From Paulownia fortunei (lineage: Eukaryota > Streptophyta > Magnoliopsida > Lamiales > Paulowniaceae): a stretch of DNA of 64,000 nucleotides. Numbering within the stretch: the first letter of the stretch is position 1; every line of letters begins with the position of its first letter. This document shows, piece by piece, positions 24,049 to 36,626 of this stretch. The position numbers and the translations under genes were made by a program. The stretch is taken from NCBI GenBank assembly GCA_019321725.1, contig CM033114.1, positions 11,884,278 through 11,948,277 on the forward strand, read 5' to 3'. The notes under the pieces are model-generated. The model was not told the origin of the DNA, searched no databases, and saw only the letters and a list, made by a program, of their open reading frames with translations.

Positions 24049-24532
24049 GAGTTTGCAAATATTTGTAAGTTGTAATAGTAATACCAATAAGTTTTAGGAA
24101 ACTGGCCGTTGCTCACAGAGCCAAATTCCACAATATGCTATTCAGTGAAGAGACGCCAACACAGAGATTTGTTCTCAGGGTTCCAATTACAAGGCATGTA
24201 CCTAAATAACGTTACAAAAATTATGTAAATGCAACTATTATTAGTTCAGAAAGAATTCCAATCACAGGCAAAACTAAACTAGATACATTTGAGTTTGCAA
24301 ACATTTATGAGTTGTTATAGTAATACCAATAAGTTTTGGGAAACTGGCCGTTGCTCACAGGGCCAAATTCCACAATATGCTATTCAGTGAAGAGGGGCCA
24401 ACACAAAGATTTGTTCTCAGGTTTCCAATTACAAGGCATGTACCTAAATAACGTTACAAAAATTATGTAAATGCAACTACTATTAGTTCAGAAAGAATTC
24501 CAATCACAGGCAAAACTAAACTAGATACATTT
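24049..24532. repeat. 242-bp direct tandem duplication
   Basis: 24049-24290 and 24291-24532 are consecutive copies of the same 242-bp unit, differing at roughly a dozen positions by eye. Each starts GAGTTTGCAAA and ends AGATACATTT. The pair lies 250-730 bp beyond the stop codon of the ankyrin gene, possibly in its 3' UTR or just downstream. I see no coding content. Confidence 0.93.
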
Positions 24533-24778
24533 GAAGCAGTCTTAGGAAAAATAAAACACCAACTGCATTCCAATTTCCACATGAAATAACAATACAAACA
24601 AGTGAAGAAGATGAACATCTTCTTATACAACAATGAGGCCATCCCAAATGGATAGCCATCTATTACCGCACTAGGAAGAACACTGGTCAGCTTGGGAACA
24701 AGATTATGCTCCCTAACCTTCAGGTGATATGTTTAAGTAGCAGACTCTAGTCTCCAGCCTCTATCAATCTTTTTGCTG

Positions 24779-27700
24779 CTACTCAACATCCTCGCTCAAT
24801 CGTCGTGCACCATCTGGATTCCTTGTTGTCCCATGCTTTTTATGTTTCTTGCTCTTTGCTTTCTTGGCCTTCATTCGACGTTTTTTCTCATTGGCATCAA
24901 CCCATGCATAATCAGATGGTATGTGGAAAGGGTCAACTTCATCATGGAAGCTGCGGCTTTCACTATCACTTGACTGGCCTCCACGGCTTCCTCTCATCCA
25001 TGAAATCCATGATGTAGAACCCTCAGACTCCTTAGTCTTGGAATCTTGGAAATGTGCAGGGCTAGAGAGAGGGGTCGAGAACTCCTCCATAGGCTGAAGC
25101 TCCTCAAATTTTGTAAATGTCACCAGCACACGTATTGTTGGGACAATTGGGATGGCAATCTGTGCAGTAGGTTCATCAGTCATCACAAGCATCCAAGATA
25201 ACAATAAAGTCCAAGCTCACTAAATACATTGATGCCCAATATACATGACGGAATGATTCTTTAAAGTGTGCAGCATCAGTTCATATAAGCATAAGACAGC
25301 CAATCAATAAAGCTAAGTGCTTCCCCCTGGACCTAGGAACTTTTCCTTCTTACTGTTGAATAAGCTTTTGGAAGAGAGATGGTAATCTATATCCCCCAAG
25401 AATGCAGCACAAAACTTTAACATTCCAAGAAGCTACAAGCACATGGCCAGCAACCCCAAAAACTACAAACTTGGCTATTAAGATTTAGCATAAAAAGGAC
25501 TCAATATTTAATATAAAAGAGAATTACTGATAACATTTTCACATTGGGTTTTACATTTTTAAACCAATAAATGATGGCTTGATGGCTCAAGATATCCGAG
25601 CAATATAGAGAAAAGCAAACAGGGATATTAATTAAAGAATGACAATATGAAGGTTCAATATTCAAGACAAATCAAGGACAACTACAACATCAACCATTGT
25701 CTCCCCACCATCTTCTTATTAGATTGTACTCAAACTTACTTCATAAATGTAATAATTATATTGACACCAGGCTGGACATCGAAACTCAAAGTATCTGACA
25801 GAGCAGCATGAGAAGAAACAGTAGGAAAAATGGGGAAAAAAAGTCAAATGGATTCAAGATCCTTCTCGATACCCTTTTCAGTTTGATTTGTTATTTCTCC
25901 ACCCATTTCCTTATTTCCTCTTTTTTTCGCCTTAAAATTCTTCAATATATGAATCTGATTTATTTTTCAGAATTGAAACCTGTAAGTGTTAGACTATACA
26001 TGTGATTTTGAACAAAAATAAATGAATCCAGAATGAAGTTATCTGAGAGAGAACTGAGAAGTGAAAATAAGACATTCTCCAGCGGGTAACTAAGAAGTTG
26101 CAGAGAAGATTCCAGAGATAAAAGAAGAGGAGAGATTCATCATCACATGTACGTGGGGCAGTGGGCTGCCAGAGGCATTTGCCTAACCAAAAGTGGAATA
26201 TTTGTATGGTCAGTTGGATTGTTATTAAGCCAGGAATAGGCTTTTAACTTAATTAAACCAAAATAAAGCCCAAGATTTTGGACAGATAAATATACAATTG
26301 GTTTCGTCCTCCAATCTTATCAAGCAAATATTTATTTTGAATAAGCATTATATTATCAAAAATACACACACAAAAGCACAGACTTGCATACACTTAAATT
26401 TAATACTGCCCTGTCATGTCTTAATTTTTGAAAATTGACTTTTCTCGCGTTTGTATCAAGTCATATATGTGTCCCTGTCTCTGTGTTCTTGCATCATAGA
26501 TTGTGACAATTTTTTCAGTGTCAAAATGCCTTTAATACTTTAAAACTCACTGGAATAAGAAAAGGATGTTAATTGACAAACAACCAAGAAATAAGTGCTT
26601 AATAAAAAAACTAATCACCATCTTCATTTCTCCTTGTAACTTCACTGCTCTAGCATCTTTCACATGTTTTTTTGACAGTCAACTGTGAAAGTGACCATAA
26701 CCGCTGCTCAATACATAACCTCAGACATTAGACATCAACAAATGTATCCACAAAAAGCCTACCCCATTGATTCAAGTATCCTTACAATGCTGCAGTATAA
26801 CCATGTAATTGTGGCACAGTACTATTAAGCAAATAGGCAAAGACAGCTACTTCTCTTTTTCTTGTCCTCAATCTTGGTATACCAATCACAAATCTTTACC
26901 CCCATGAACTCTTATTGTCTAAATACTGCTGTTGTGATTTCTAAGGTTGGAGCATTAATATTAGAGGAGAAATCAATAAGACGAAATCAACTGCCAAGAA
27001 TGATTATTAACATAAGACTAGATATCGAACAGTTAAAGCTCTCTAATTTATCAAAACTGAAACTGAATATTTAGTAACAAATTTGAACTATAAAGTTGAT
27101 GTTATCTTGGCAAGACAGAGTCCATTGACAAAGAAATTAAATCTTGGATGGTGTATTCCATGTTTTTTGTTAGTCTGGTGAACACACAGGGGCACCAGAT
27201 AATTACGTGTTACTGGAGATAGAAATGGACATTCTGCACACATGGATGGTGTATTCTTTTTTCCTTTTTTCCGTCTCTCTTTTGTGCATCCCACCTTACA
27301 AAAACATAATGAGGTTGAAGACAGAATTTTAGAACTATGAAAAGGGCAGCTGACCAACTTTTATACATATATGTGGAATAAGTTAGAAGCTCATACAAGC
27401 ACGCACGTATGCATATCACGGTATGCTATTCCATCATTACTTAGGGCTGGATAAGGGTCAGATAAGTTATCTTCTAGATATTTTTCAAAATTTTCCATCT
27501 TATCTAGTAACTGAAAATTCTTTACCCAACTTTCTGCCTTTAGAAGTATATTTTTTTAGTCGAAGTTCTATTTATTTTGATGTTGAATTATATTTATGTT
27601 GACTTTCTTAAATTCAAGTTTATCTATTATTCACACCATAAAACAAGAAAAAACATTCTTCACATGGTCTGCATGAGAACTAGAAGAATTAATCGAAATC

Positions 27701-30700
27701 CAATACTCCACACTGCAAGTAACTAGTAAATGGAAGGCAAAAAACCTATTTGAACTAGACACAAGTCAAAGGAAAGTCCAGCAAACAAAAAAAAGGCATT
27801 CCGGACAAAAATAAAGGAAAAATTGTAATGAAAAATAACTTGTGTCTCAAGCTACATCATAATAACTGAAGAGAAAAGGAGGATCCATTATCAGGAAGAC
27901 ACATAAATTGTTAGCACATACTCAAACTGGAAACGAGTTGCAACATAAGGTTCTCAGACTTAGTATGATTATAGGATCATGTTAGGATCCAAGTATTGCA
28001 TGCTTAAAGCGTGAATTTACAGGACCAGACTTCAGTTACATATGATCTTGACGCACTGTTCATAAGTTAGTGAACTAACTCAGAATTCTTGAAGATTTTC
28101 CCCATGAATATAACAATTGAAAAACAAAGGTAAATATGTTGCAACTTATTATATATCGTAATAGAGAAGTGGTATGACAGGATACATATCCATTACTTGG
28201 TCAATATAACTTGTGATGGCTTAGTTCTTTAGAATCGTATGTTTTGTGCTTGAAATTAGTTACTTTGACACAAGAACATAAAAGCTCATTTCACTGATAC
28301 TGTTGGAAAAGCCCTCATGCAATGTCTACATGGACAATTGTCGGACAGGCAGCAACACATCTGCTCTGGCAAAAACTGTGTCAAAAAAATAAAAACCTCC
28401 AACATGGTGGCGGGCACAGATATGGTAGTCTCCTACGCCAGGAAAAATTTGAGGGAAAGAAAATACAAAGATACAACAATATTTCAAATCTGCGCTCTCT
28501 TTCTCTAGTCTCTTCAATCCCTAAGTTCACCACACTTAGAGATGTCTAGCAACTGGGCCTTAATCTCTATTTTTACAACAACTGCCTTGTAGCCATCACA
28601 ATTTCGCTGCATGAGAGTGTGTGTGTGCCGTGAAGCTATGTGGCCAGTTCATAAAGGGAAGTGAAGAGAGAAGGTGTCAGAGGATTGAAGTGTGATGGAC
28701 TGGTGGTTGGAGTGGTTTGTGAGAGGGATCCTGGGAGACCAACAGAATGAGGAAGATGTTAGTGGGATAATTGAAAGTTTTTGGTCAAAAGGGTAGGCTG
28801 ATCTTCTTTGATGAGGAAAAGAACTGTGGGGGCCTTCTCGAATGGCCAGGTTTGATAAGAATTAAGATGGTAAACAGAAGTGTGCTAAAATTGAAAATTC
28901 ATTGGCCTTAACTGAAAGATTTTAATTCAAAGTGAAAACAGTGTTTTATAAATATAGATGTATGATATTATGAATGATATTACTGTTATTATTAGTACCT
29001 CCGTCCCAAAATTAAAGCTCCCATTTGACCAAGGACGGAGTTTGAAGTTTTAGATGATAGTTGTAAAAGTGAAAGTTGTGTAATTACCCTTAAAAGTAGT
29101 GATTGAGAGTTAGTATTCTGTATGAGGGTAAATTACAAAAACTAACCCTGAGGTTTGGCCTAATTATAAAAAAATCCAACTTTCAAAATTACAAATAACA
29201 CCTGACATTTGTTTTTATTTGCAAATTACACCTATTTAGGGGCGTATTTGTAAAATAAAGACAAACATCAAAGGGTTTTCATAATGTCTCAAGAAACATA
29301 GTGAGTTTTTTTTTTGTAAATAGGTCAAACCTAAAGGGTAGTTTTTGTAATTTACCTGTACTTTAAATTGGAAACAAAATTTTCATTTTAGGAAATAGAG
29401 TAATTTTATTTTTACTAATAGTATCATAGCCACTATTATTATTATGACTACTGTTGCATATATATTTATTTTAACATCCATGTCCCCACGTTGTCGTTTC
29501 CTAAAATTTTCAAGAATTGTTGCCCCATGTCTATATCATGTCATGTCTATCACCATGTCAATGTCCGTGCATCATAGAAACAGTCCACTAGATGGAAATC
29601 TAAAAGTGACTGAAGAAGTAGTTTTGTCGGATTATTTACTTTTAACTCTGATATGGGAGGATGCACATCATTACTTGGTCCATAGAACTAGTGATGACTT
29701 AGTTTTTTTGCAGTACTATGTTAAGTGCTAGAAATTGATACTTCAGAGAACTTAAGAGGCAAGAAGCACAATGCATCATATTCTAAGAGCGACTGAAGTA
29801 GAAGTTTCATCATAATTTTAACTATGATCAGTGATAGCAACAATATGACAGTTGCAGACAAATAAGGAGAGACTCTATGGAAAGGAGGCATGTATTATGC
29901 TGACAACAAAAGGCAAACCACCTCACAGAAAGAAAAGAACCCCATGAAAAAGTGCAAATGTATCAGTAAGTACCTTGACAGGAAATGTGCCAGGAGGAAG
30001 TTTAGTAGTCAAAAGCTCCCGCAGTCTTCTGACCGCTTTGACCTTGTTAGCCAGTATGTCAAGCAAAGGCAAGAGTTCTTCTGTTTTCAAAGGAAAATCT
30101 GGCGTCAACCACAACACAGGTCTCAGACCTTTCTTATACTCACTTTCATTTTTTGACTCAACAGTGGCTCCTTTCTTCTTTTTCTTCTTGCCATTTTTAT
30201 CTTTTGGCTTTTTAAGGTCCCCCATATCCTCCCTAGGAAACTCAGATGATGATCTGCGACTGTCATTAGACTTCTGCTTGGTATCATCAGGTGCCAACTT
30301 TGAGAACTTCTTCAGAATTTTTGAATCCTCAGGATCATCTCCCATGTTCTTTGAACTCTTCTTGTTCCAACCAAACCAGCTTTTCTTCTCTTTGGTAGCA
30401 CCATTGGATTCACAGCTTTCAAATGAACCAGCATCAAAGTTTTCATGGCAATCCTGCACCTCACTGTCTTCATCCTCACCAAAACCATCCCCCATGCGAA
30501 GTGCAGAATCTAACTGCATTCTTTCCTCAGCTGTCAACACATCGTCATACTCGTCATTCTCACCCCCATTGGCCAATTTATCATCATCATTAACTGAAAA
30601 AAGCTCCTCATCAGTCATAGCACCAGGAACTCTCCTTGACTTCACACTCACCTGGACATGAAGCATATCATAAACCTTGGCCTTCCAAGCTCCAACCATC

Positions 30701-31563
30701 TCAGTCCTTTCCTGTCTTCTCCAATTCAAATGGGGAACAAGCTCAGCCTGAGTAACATCAATTCCTGGTCTGTACATATTAGTTTGAGACATCAAAGCCA
30801 CTTCATGTGCAACTTCAGCCTCTGATGGTTGGACACCAGCTCCTTCCAAAGCATTTGTGATCTCTTTCTCCTTGTGAGCAAGCACAATCAAAGAGCCAGG
30901 AGGCAAAGATATATTTCCACCCTCTGAGGAATGACCCTCTCCAAGAAAGAGAAAAGTTTGATCAGAGCGTTGGATACGAAATCCATCAAACCCTGCAAGG
31001 GTCATATCTGCCCGGAGATTAGAACCACGTTTCCATATACGGTAAGTATCTGAAGGGGCAATTCTACCAATGAATGGTATCACTGAGCTCTCAAAGTGGA
31101 AGGTTATCTCCATATAAAAGTCACGAATTCGAGCAGCTGATGCCACAATCCTAGGAAGCCTGCGGCACCATTTTGCCCAGGCAAGAGGCTGGTAGTGCCG
31201 AGCAATGATCATGGCAATATTCTCCTCCCTGGTACAAACAGCCTCCTGGAGTGCACTCCATCCATTCTCATTTTGAAGACTCCAATCAGCACCAGCTGCC
31301 ATTAAAATCTCAGCTGAAATCGCATCATGCAGCCGCACTGCAAGGTGCAAAGGAGTTTCCCTGCCTGGAACATCCCGCCTGTCAATCACTGCAGACACAG
31401 CATCAGCATCCTCTTCAGCAGCCAAAGACTCAGCCTCAGTATTCACCTCTCCCGCCTTTGCCAGCTGAGGGAGTGCTGCTACTACCCGTTTCAAAGTTGC
31501 ATGGTCACGTCGCAGCACCGCCAAATGGGCAGGACTATGTCCATATGTTGACAAATCCTCCAT
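24779..31563 (-). CDS. Ankyrin-repeat protein with GPCR-chaperone-like domain (plant ANKRD13-type), two coding exons
   Basis: Exon 1 is 31563-29974 (530 codons, ending GTCAAG then GTACTTAC) and exon 2 is 25159-24779 (intron ending CTGCACAG, then 126 codons and TAG). Both junctions are phase 0, giving a predicted 656 aa. Residues about 8-120 hold ankyrin repeats (GHSPAHLAVLRRD, ETPLHLAVRLHD, GWSALQEAV). From about residue 140 to the start of exon 2 lies the ANKRD13-like GPCR-chaperone region (LPRIVASAARIRDFYMEI, PSDTYRIWKRGSNLRADMTL, LRPVLWLTPDFPLK, FPVK joined to IAIPIVPTIRVLVTFTKFEE). An acidic/Lys-rich low-complexity insert lies at about 330-470, and the C-terminus is rich in Lys (KAKKAKSKKHKKH). 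Relatives are linked to trafficking of membrane proteins and ubiquitinated cargo; the plant role is not settled. No frame damage is seen. It is the only intact host gene here. Confidence 0.9.
28999..29040. mobile_element. Mini-palindrome resembling Stowaway/mariner MITE ends
   Basis: CTCCGTCC at 28999-29006 faces GGACGGAG at 29033-29040, with a CATTTGAC-type interior. CTCCGTCC-type ends are typical of Stowaway/mariner MITEs, but the element is only 42 bp, so it is either a remnant or one end of a longer decayed copy. Confidence 0.45.
29127..29356. mobile_element. 230-bp MITE with long terminal inverted repeats
   Basis: The left end GGTAAATTACAAAAACTAACC is mirrored at the right end (GGGTAGTTTTTGTAATTTACC), and the complementarity extends inward (GAGGTTTGGCC against GGTCAAACCT). 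The interior is AT-rich and non-coding. No clear target duplication was found. Confidence 0.7.
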
Positions 31564-32350
31564 TAACTTTTCTTCCTAATTACTATCTCTGCTATTTATT
31601 TCACTCAATCAATTCTACTAAATTGAAACTTTGCCCACGCTTAATTTATTGTGAAGCTCAAAGTCCAAACTTTCCACCATTTTGCAACATAAAAAGCCAA
31701 GAAACCATCCCAGCTTGCAGCTCCTAAAAGATCCCAACTCTAAAGCCAAAGTTTCATTAATGTCACAACAAATTCAGTTTGTCTTCACCAAATCTTCTAT
31801 AATATTCCAAAGTTTCAAGCTCAATTGACCAATACACAAAAGCCCAGAAAATCTTGATCTCAATTTCACATCACTAAGAAACAAATTCTGGCAAAAGAAA
31901 TAAATAAATAAAGAGCGGCAAATTAGCACAGTACCTCGATCTAGCTGTAGTTCTAGCTCCAGATTTCTATTACTTTTCAGCCAAAATTCAATAGAGAAAA
32001 AAAAAATTAGACAAAACTACAGAAAAACGAAACGAAACGAAAACTTACCCGAGAAACAGAACGTAGATATCCAGATGTGTAAAATTGAGGAAACTTCCGA
32101 GAGAGATTTGAGATCAGTAGAGATTCAGATCTCTTTTTCGCACTTTCTCTCTCTGTAATATGCAGAATTGTATGTAGGGATAGAGAGAGAAAAGGAGAGA
32201 AGGGGTATGGTGGTGAAGTTTTTCTGCAGTGTTGATGTGTAATTGTAAATTGGCATCTGCAGCTGCTGCTGCTGCCGCCTGCTAATACTGTTAGCTGTTT
32301 CTGGAGAGAGATTCAGATGTTTGCCCTCAGATTGGGAGCATATTACCAAT
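31564..32350 (-). promoter_or_regulatory. 5' UTR and proximal promoter of the ankyrin gene
   Basis: The minus strand has candidate splice donors CTCGG/GTAAGTTTTCG (about 32047) and ATCGAG/GTACTG (about 31936), with a possible acceptor ATTAG just before the ATG. This suggests one or two 5' UTR introns. The sequence further upstream is rich in CT/GA runs (32130-32220) and contains a GCAGCTGCTGCTGCTGCC run near 32259, as is common around plant transcription starts. The start site itself cannot be fixed by eye. Confidence 0.4.
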
Positions 32351-33667
32351 TTGCCATACGCGTGACACTAAACGTATTCGCTGTTTGTAATTGATGCTGA
32401 CCCACCTTATGCCAAGGCCACCACAGGCCACAGACCTACTACTAGTATTCAAGTAGGCAAATTGAGTGAGGTGAAATTTTTGGATCCAACTTTTGGAATA
32501 TTCTTGATTCATTTACTACTTTAGAATTTAGAAGGATGAATAGTATTTTCCTGAGGTTTAATGATCAATGGTGTTGTAGAATGAGCATTGAGTCAAATAT
32601 GGAACCATATATTTTGATGTTTATATTAAGTTTTTATCATGTTTGTAATTAATTTTGGGGCATGGATCAGAACCTTAACTACATCCATATTTGTGTTGAA
32701 GTCAGCCTCTTCCAATTTTGTGTTGAAAGAAGTCTCCTTTTAATAAGGATGAAAATATATTTATTAATATCATGTGCTTAGATTGGGTGGGATGTACAAT
32801 CACAACTATTATCCCATAAACTCTTTGCCTTAATAAACTCTCTATGTTTCTCTCTACTTTTCTTCTTATAGCATCATGAGTAATTGATATGAAAGAATGA
32901 AATTAGATTGAAATGAAATGATGATGGCGAATGAATATTATGAATATAGTATTTCCTATATTTGGTATGTACAAAAAATAAAAAAGGAATTGAATCATTA
33001 TTTCTTACTTGATTCCTCTCATAAAATTGGTAAACAGAAATGCCTAGTAGAAATAAAAAAATATTTTTATTGACCAAATTATCCTTTAATATAATTTTTT
33101 TAAATAAAATTATTGTTTAATATAGTGTGCATGAATAGATCTGTTATGGTCTCAGTTGTTGTTAAACGATATTTACATATTTATACATATATATATATAT
33201 ATATTATGTACACAAATATAAATAAAATCTAACATTGGTATAAGTATTTTTTCATAAAAACAATGACCTAATAAATAAAATTATTGTACATCCTCATTTT
33301 TTATTGCTTAGGATGTTAGATCTTTGATAAAAAGGTGAACTAAAAGATACAAGATAAAGATATAGACAAAAAGTGAAAGATGAAGAGAATGAGTTATATA
33401 AAGTAGTTGGTATTGATTGTTAACTCGATTGAGAGAAAGAGTTGAAGTAGACAATGGATTTTTTGTATTGGTTTCATTTTATTAGGGATAACAATGAGTT
33501 CAAGTAAAATCCAGAACTGCATGGCAGTAAGTCCAAGTTAAATTTGGACCCTCCCTCATTGGGTGGGTTTTGAAATCATAAACGGGTCTCGGGGCAGGTT
33601 TCGAGTTTTAATTTTTAGACCCAAACCTAATCTATTAAAATATTGCATGTGACTTGTATTTGTTGAA
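32351..33667. other. Host intergenic sequence upstream of the ankyrin gene
   Basis: No gene is recognised. There is an AT dinucleotide run at 33187-33205. A stretch starting TAGGGATAACAATG near 33483 and continuing through GGGTCTCGGGGCAGG near 33580 recalls the ends of hAT-type elements, but this is weak. Element C begins at 33668. Confidence 0.4.
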
Positions 33668-35306
33668 TGCTACAACTTTAAGGTTGCAAACCCAAATGCA
33701 GGTTGTGTCAAATAATAAATTTCTCATGAATCTAAGGTCAATCCATATGAAAGTTGTTTGAAGATTTCAAGATTATATTTCTAAAAAAGAAAAAAGACGT
33801 GTTTTATGTGCTTTAGAATATATAAAAAAAATAATTGTTATGCTATAACTAAAAAAACGTAAAAGTAATAAGAGTATTGAGGATTAGAGATCCGCTCTTG
33901 AGTTTTGAATAGATGAATGATTATTGATTCTTTCTACCTCTTTTGATTGTCACTATTGGAATACATACATAATAAAGGTTCCAATGGGAAGATGTTATCA
34001 AATAACTCATACAATAAGATAATCATAATATTATCTTACTATTTACAAATTATCTTTTAATGCTACCAACACTTATTTATAGGATCAAATATTTATACAC
34101 ACCATTGTCTACCGCAAATTAAGATTTCACGTTAGCGGTTGGTATAGCAAAACCAAACGTCTAACTAAATGAAACTAAGTATTTGTTGCGACATTAGTGA
34201 TACATAAATCAAGAATCACCACAAAACAAATAGGATTTATATAAAAAATTAAAACAATAATATAACACACATAAATATTTTCTAACTTTATAACTATTCC
34301 TCTTCATCCATAAAAAGGTTCATCTTTTTTCTCATCAAAATGAAATTTAGAAAGACAAAATAAAAGTAGAAAAGATTGAAAATAGAAGAGAAACTAGAGA
34401 ATATATTTCTATTACTACTAAAAAACTTAGCCTAAAAAAAGATAATAATAAAACTTTCTTTTTCCCTTTACTTCCCACTCTTACAAGCTTAATACATGGC
34501 CTATTTATAGTACTTGGAGTATGTTAGAGGTCAAACATATAATGGAGGAGTTAAACAATTAATTGTTATACTAGTTGTCATGAGTTGCTACACTAAATCC
34601 TTTAAATTTTCACCTACTCCTATTGATTTGTATTTTTAGGCTGGATACAACCAAATTTTGATAATGGGTAAAGAATAAAAGTTGGAGATCATTATACACT
34701 GATATATATGTATATATCATTTCTCAAATTTGATTGTTTCATGAGAAAGATATGAACAAATTACTGGATCATGTTTAAAAGTCATCCTTCAACATCAGCA
34801 GCGCATTGCAATATATTTATTGACTATTTTACATAGTTTCTCACTATATTATATTTAGCAAACTTGTTTATCTATCCCTTGTTTATAATATATCCAAAAT
34901 TCATCTCAAAATCAATCTTGGTTTAATAGATATGACTCAATTGGTAAAATAGGTCAGGACTTAGCATAATTTTGATCTAAATTTTTGGTGATCCATTTTG
35001 TATAGCCATTTGTAATCCAACTTCTTTGATCCTTACACATTTAGTATGAGATCTAAAGTTTACATGAACTTGTAGATAAATAACTTATTAATCCATAGCC
35101 TTAAGAATTAACCCAAAACTATTTCGGAATCAAAAGTTACACCAGTTTCTATAAAATCTACACAAATAAAGATAAAACTTTTTAATCTCATTTTTTTATG
35201 TTGATTTCCGATTTTATTCCTAAAACTCACAAATGCTTTAACTGGGAGTTCTAATGACAATTTCAAAGTAAAAATAATTATAATTCTAATTATTTATACA
35301 CTTTTA
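33668..35306 (-). repeat. 3' LTR of element C
   Basis: It starts TGCTACAACTTTAAGG like the element B LTRs and pairs with 43469-44994, with several indels. It is followed on the inner side by a purine-rich minus strand (GGTGGGTAAATA). Confidence 0.85.
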
Positions 35307-36626
35307 AATATTTACCCACCAACTAGCTTATTACTAGTTCTTAGTAATTATAGCATAATGAAATGCGATACAAATAAAAAGAAACATAGCATGATGATCA
35401 AAATTTAAAATAAAAACCTGTAAAATAGTCTAACAATCACAAATCATCATTTGTCAGAGATCACAAATGCTATTGAGATTATTTTTTTTTAGAATTTTCA
35501 AAAGATGTTGTATGTATGTGCACTAAGCCAATATTTTATTCCATGGACCAAGACACATATAACTTCAAAATCAGTTATAAAAAAGCCTCAACTTCATATC
35601 CTCACAGGTAAGTATTTGTCATTTAAGTTGGTAAGGTGTTCACTCATGAAGTTGAAACACAGTTAAAATACTTAAGGAAATGGCTTAAATAATTTAGGAC
35701 AAGCATTCAAACTAAAATTGAGTATAAGATTGATAGTCACAAAATTTGAGATACTTAGTCTGTCTTACCAAAATATACCTTGAAATTTCATTGGTTAACC
35801 TGAAAATAAAATGGTGAATCTTTTTTTATTTTATTTAATTTATTTATTTTTATTTTTTTTACACAACATGACTCGCATGATAACAGAAGATCAAAAGAAG
35901 GATTTATAATTATACTCACATTATTAGCTACAAAGTGAAATATTACAATAGAAATAGATAACTACATAGTTTTACCCAGTTCATTTCTCCACATGCAAGG
36001 TAGACATAATTAAACATCTCAAATTGTAACGAAACCAATTCAAATGATCAATTGAAGCTCAGAATGCTTATCTTCTTAAACTCTCCACTTATTCACAAAA
36101 AGATGTGTGAATATTAAAAAGTAAACACTTTAATATGGTCGGAATTTTTAGTTATATGTATCGCAACTAATCTTTCCATAAAGCTTAGGATGTGCACAAG
36201 ATTAATTTCTTTTTCTTCAAAATAGTACCCTTGGACTCTAACAAAAAGAGGATTGCAATTACATTTTGACAATTCACAAAATTTCAGTTAAAAATTTCAC
36301 GAACATGCCATGCTATGCAAAAATAAAAAAAATAGGGTGTGTCTCAATAGTGTTAAAAGATTACCCTTTACTCTGGCCACCCACCCTTACTCATGGTTTC
36401 AATAGACCCAAAAGAAAACACATTTGAATTTAAAAAAAAAACTAGAAAAATACACATTAAACACACAAGACATAATATCAACTATCCCCTCCCCTAACCT
36501 AATCGAGATATTATCCCCGATGTTGAAAATAGATAGGAAAGTAGAGTTTAAAAGATATCACCTGAAATGTGGTTTACTGAAAAAAATAAAGCTTAAACAA
36601 TACAAAACACAGTATTAATGATAATG
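35307..36626 (-). other. Non-coding 3' region of element C
   Basis: No coding sequence. It includes T-runs near 35820-35870 and the hairpin/purine block at 36481-36525. Parts near 36290-36600 are recognisably homologous to 7880-8190 in element B. Confidence 0.55.
36481..36525 (-). promoter_or_regulatory. Internal stem-loop plus purine block, element C
   Basis: The minus strand reads ACATCGGGGATAATAT and then GGTTAGGGGAGGGGATAG. It is homologous to 8073-8112 in element B, with the stem partly mutated. Confidence 0.45.

Larger units (their letters stand above)
25160..29973 (-). other. 4.8-kb intron of the ankyrin gene
   Basis: GT (29973-29972) to AG boundaries, phase 0. It is large for a plant intron and has gathered repeats: a mariner/Stowaway-like palindrome (28999-29040), a 230-bp MITE (29127-29356), and an internal repeat pair (28193-28270 with 29672-29755). 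Open frames within it lack recognisable domains. An additional small exon cannot be excluded, but the protein joins smoothly without one. Confidence 0.75.

Noticed and set aside
27088..27419. Overlapping short minus-strand frames in the ankyrin intron
   Set aside because: Low complexity, no domain, and the exon 1-exon 2 junction needs no extra exon.
29975..30661. 228-codon plus-strand open frame
   Set aside because: Antisense shadow of ankyrin exon 1; Ser/Phe-rich with no domain.
33600..33650. Telomere-like or hAT-element sequence next to element C
   Set aside because: Only short similarity (ACCCAAACCTAA; TAGGGATAACAATG further left), with no array and no paired terminal repeat found.
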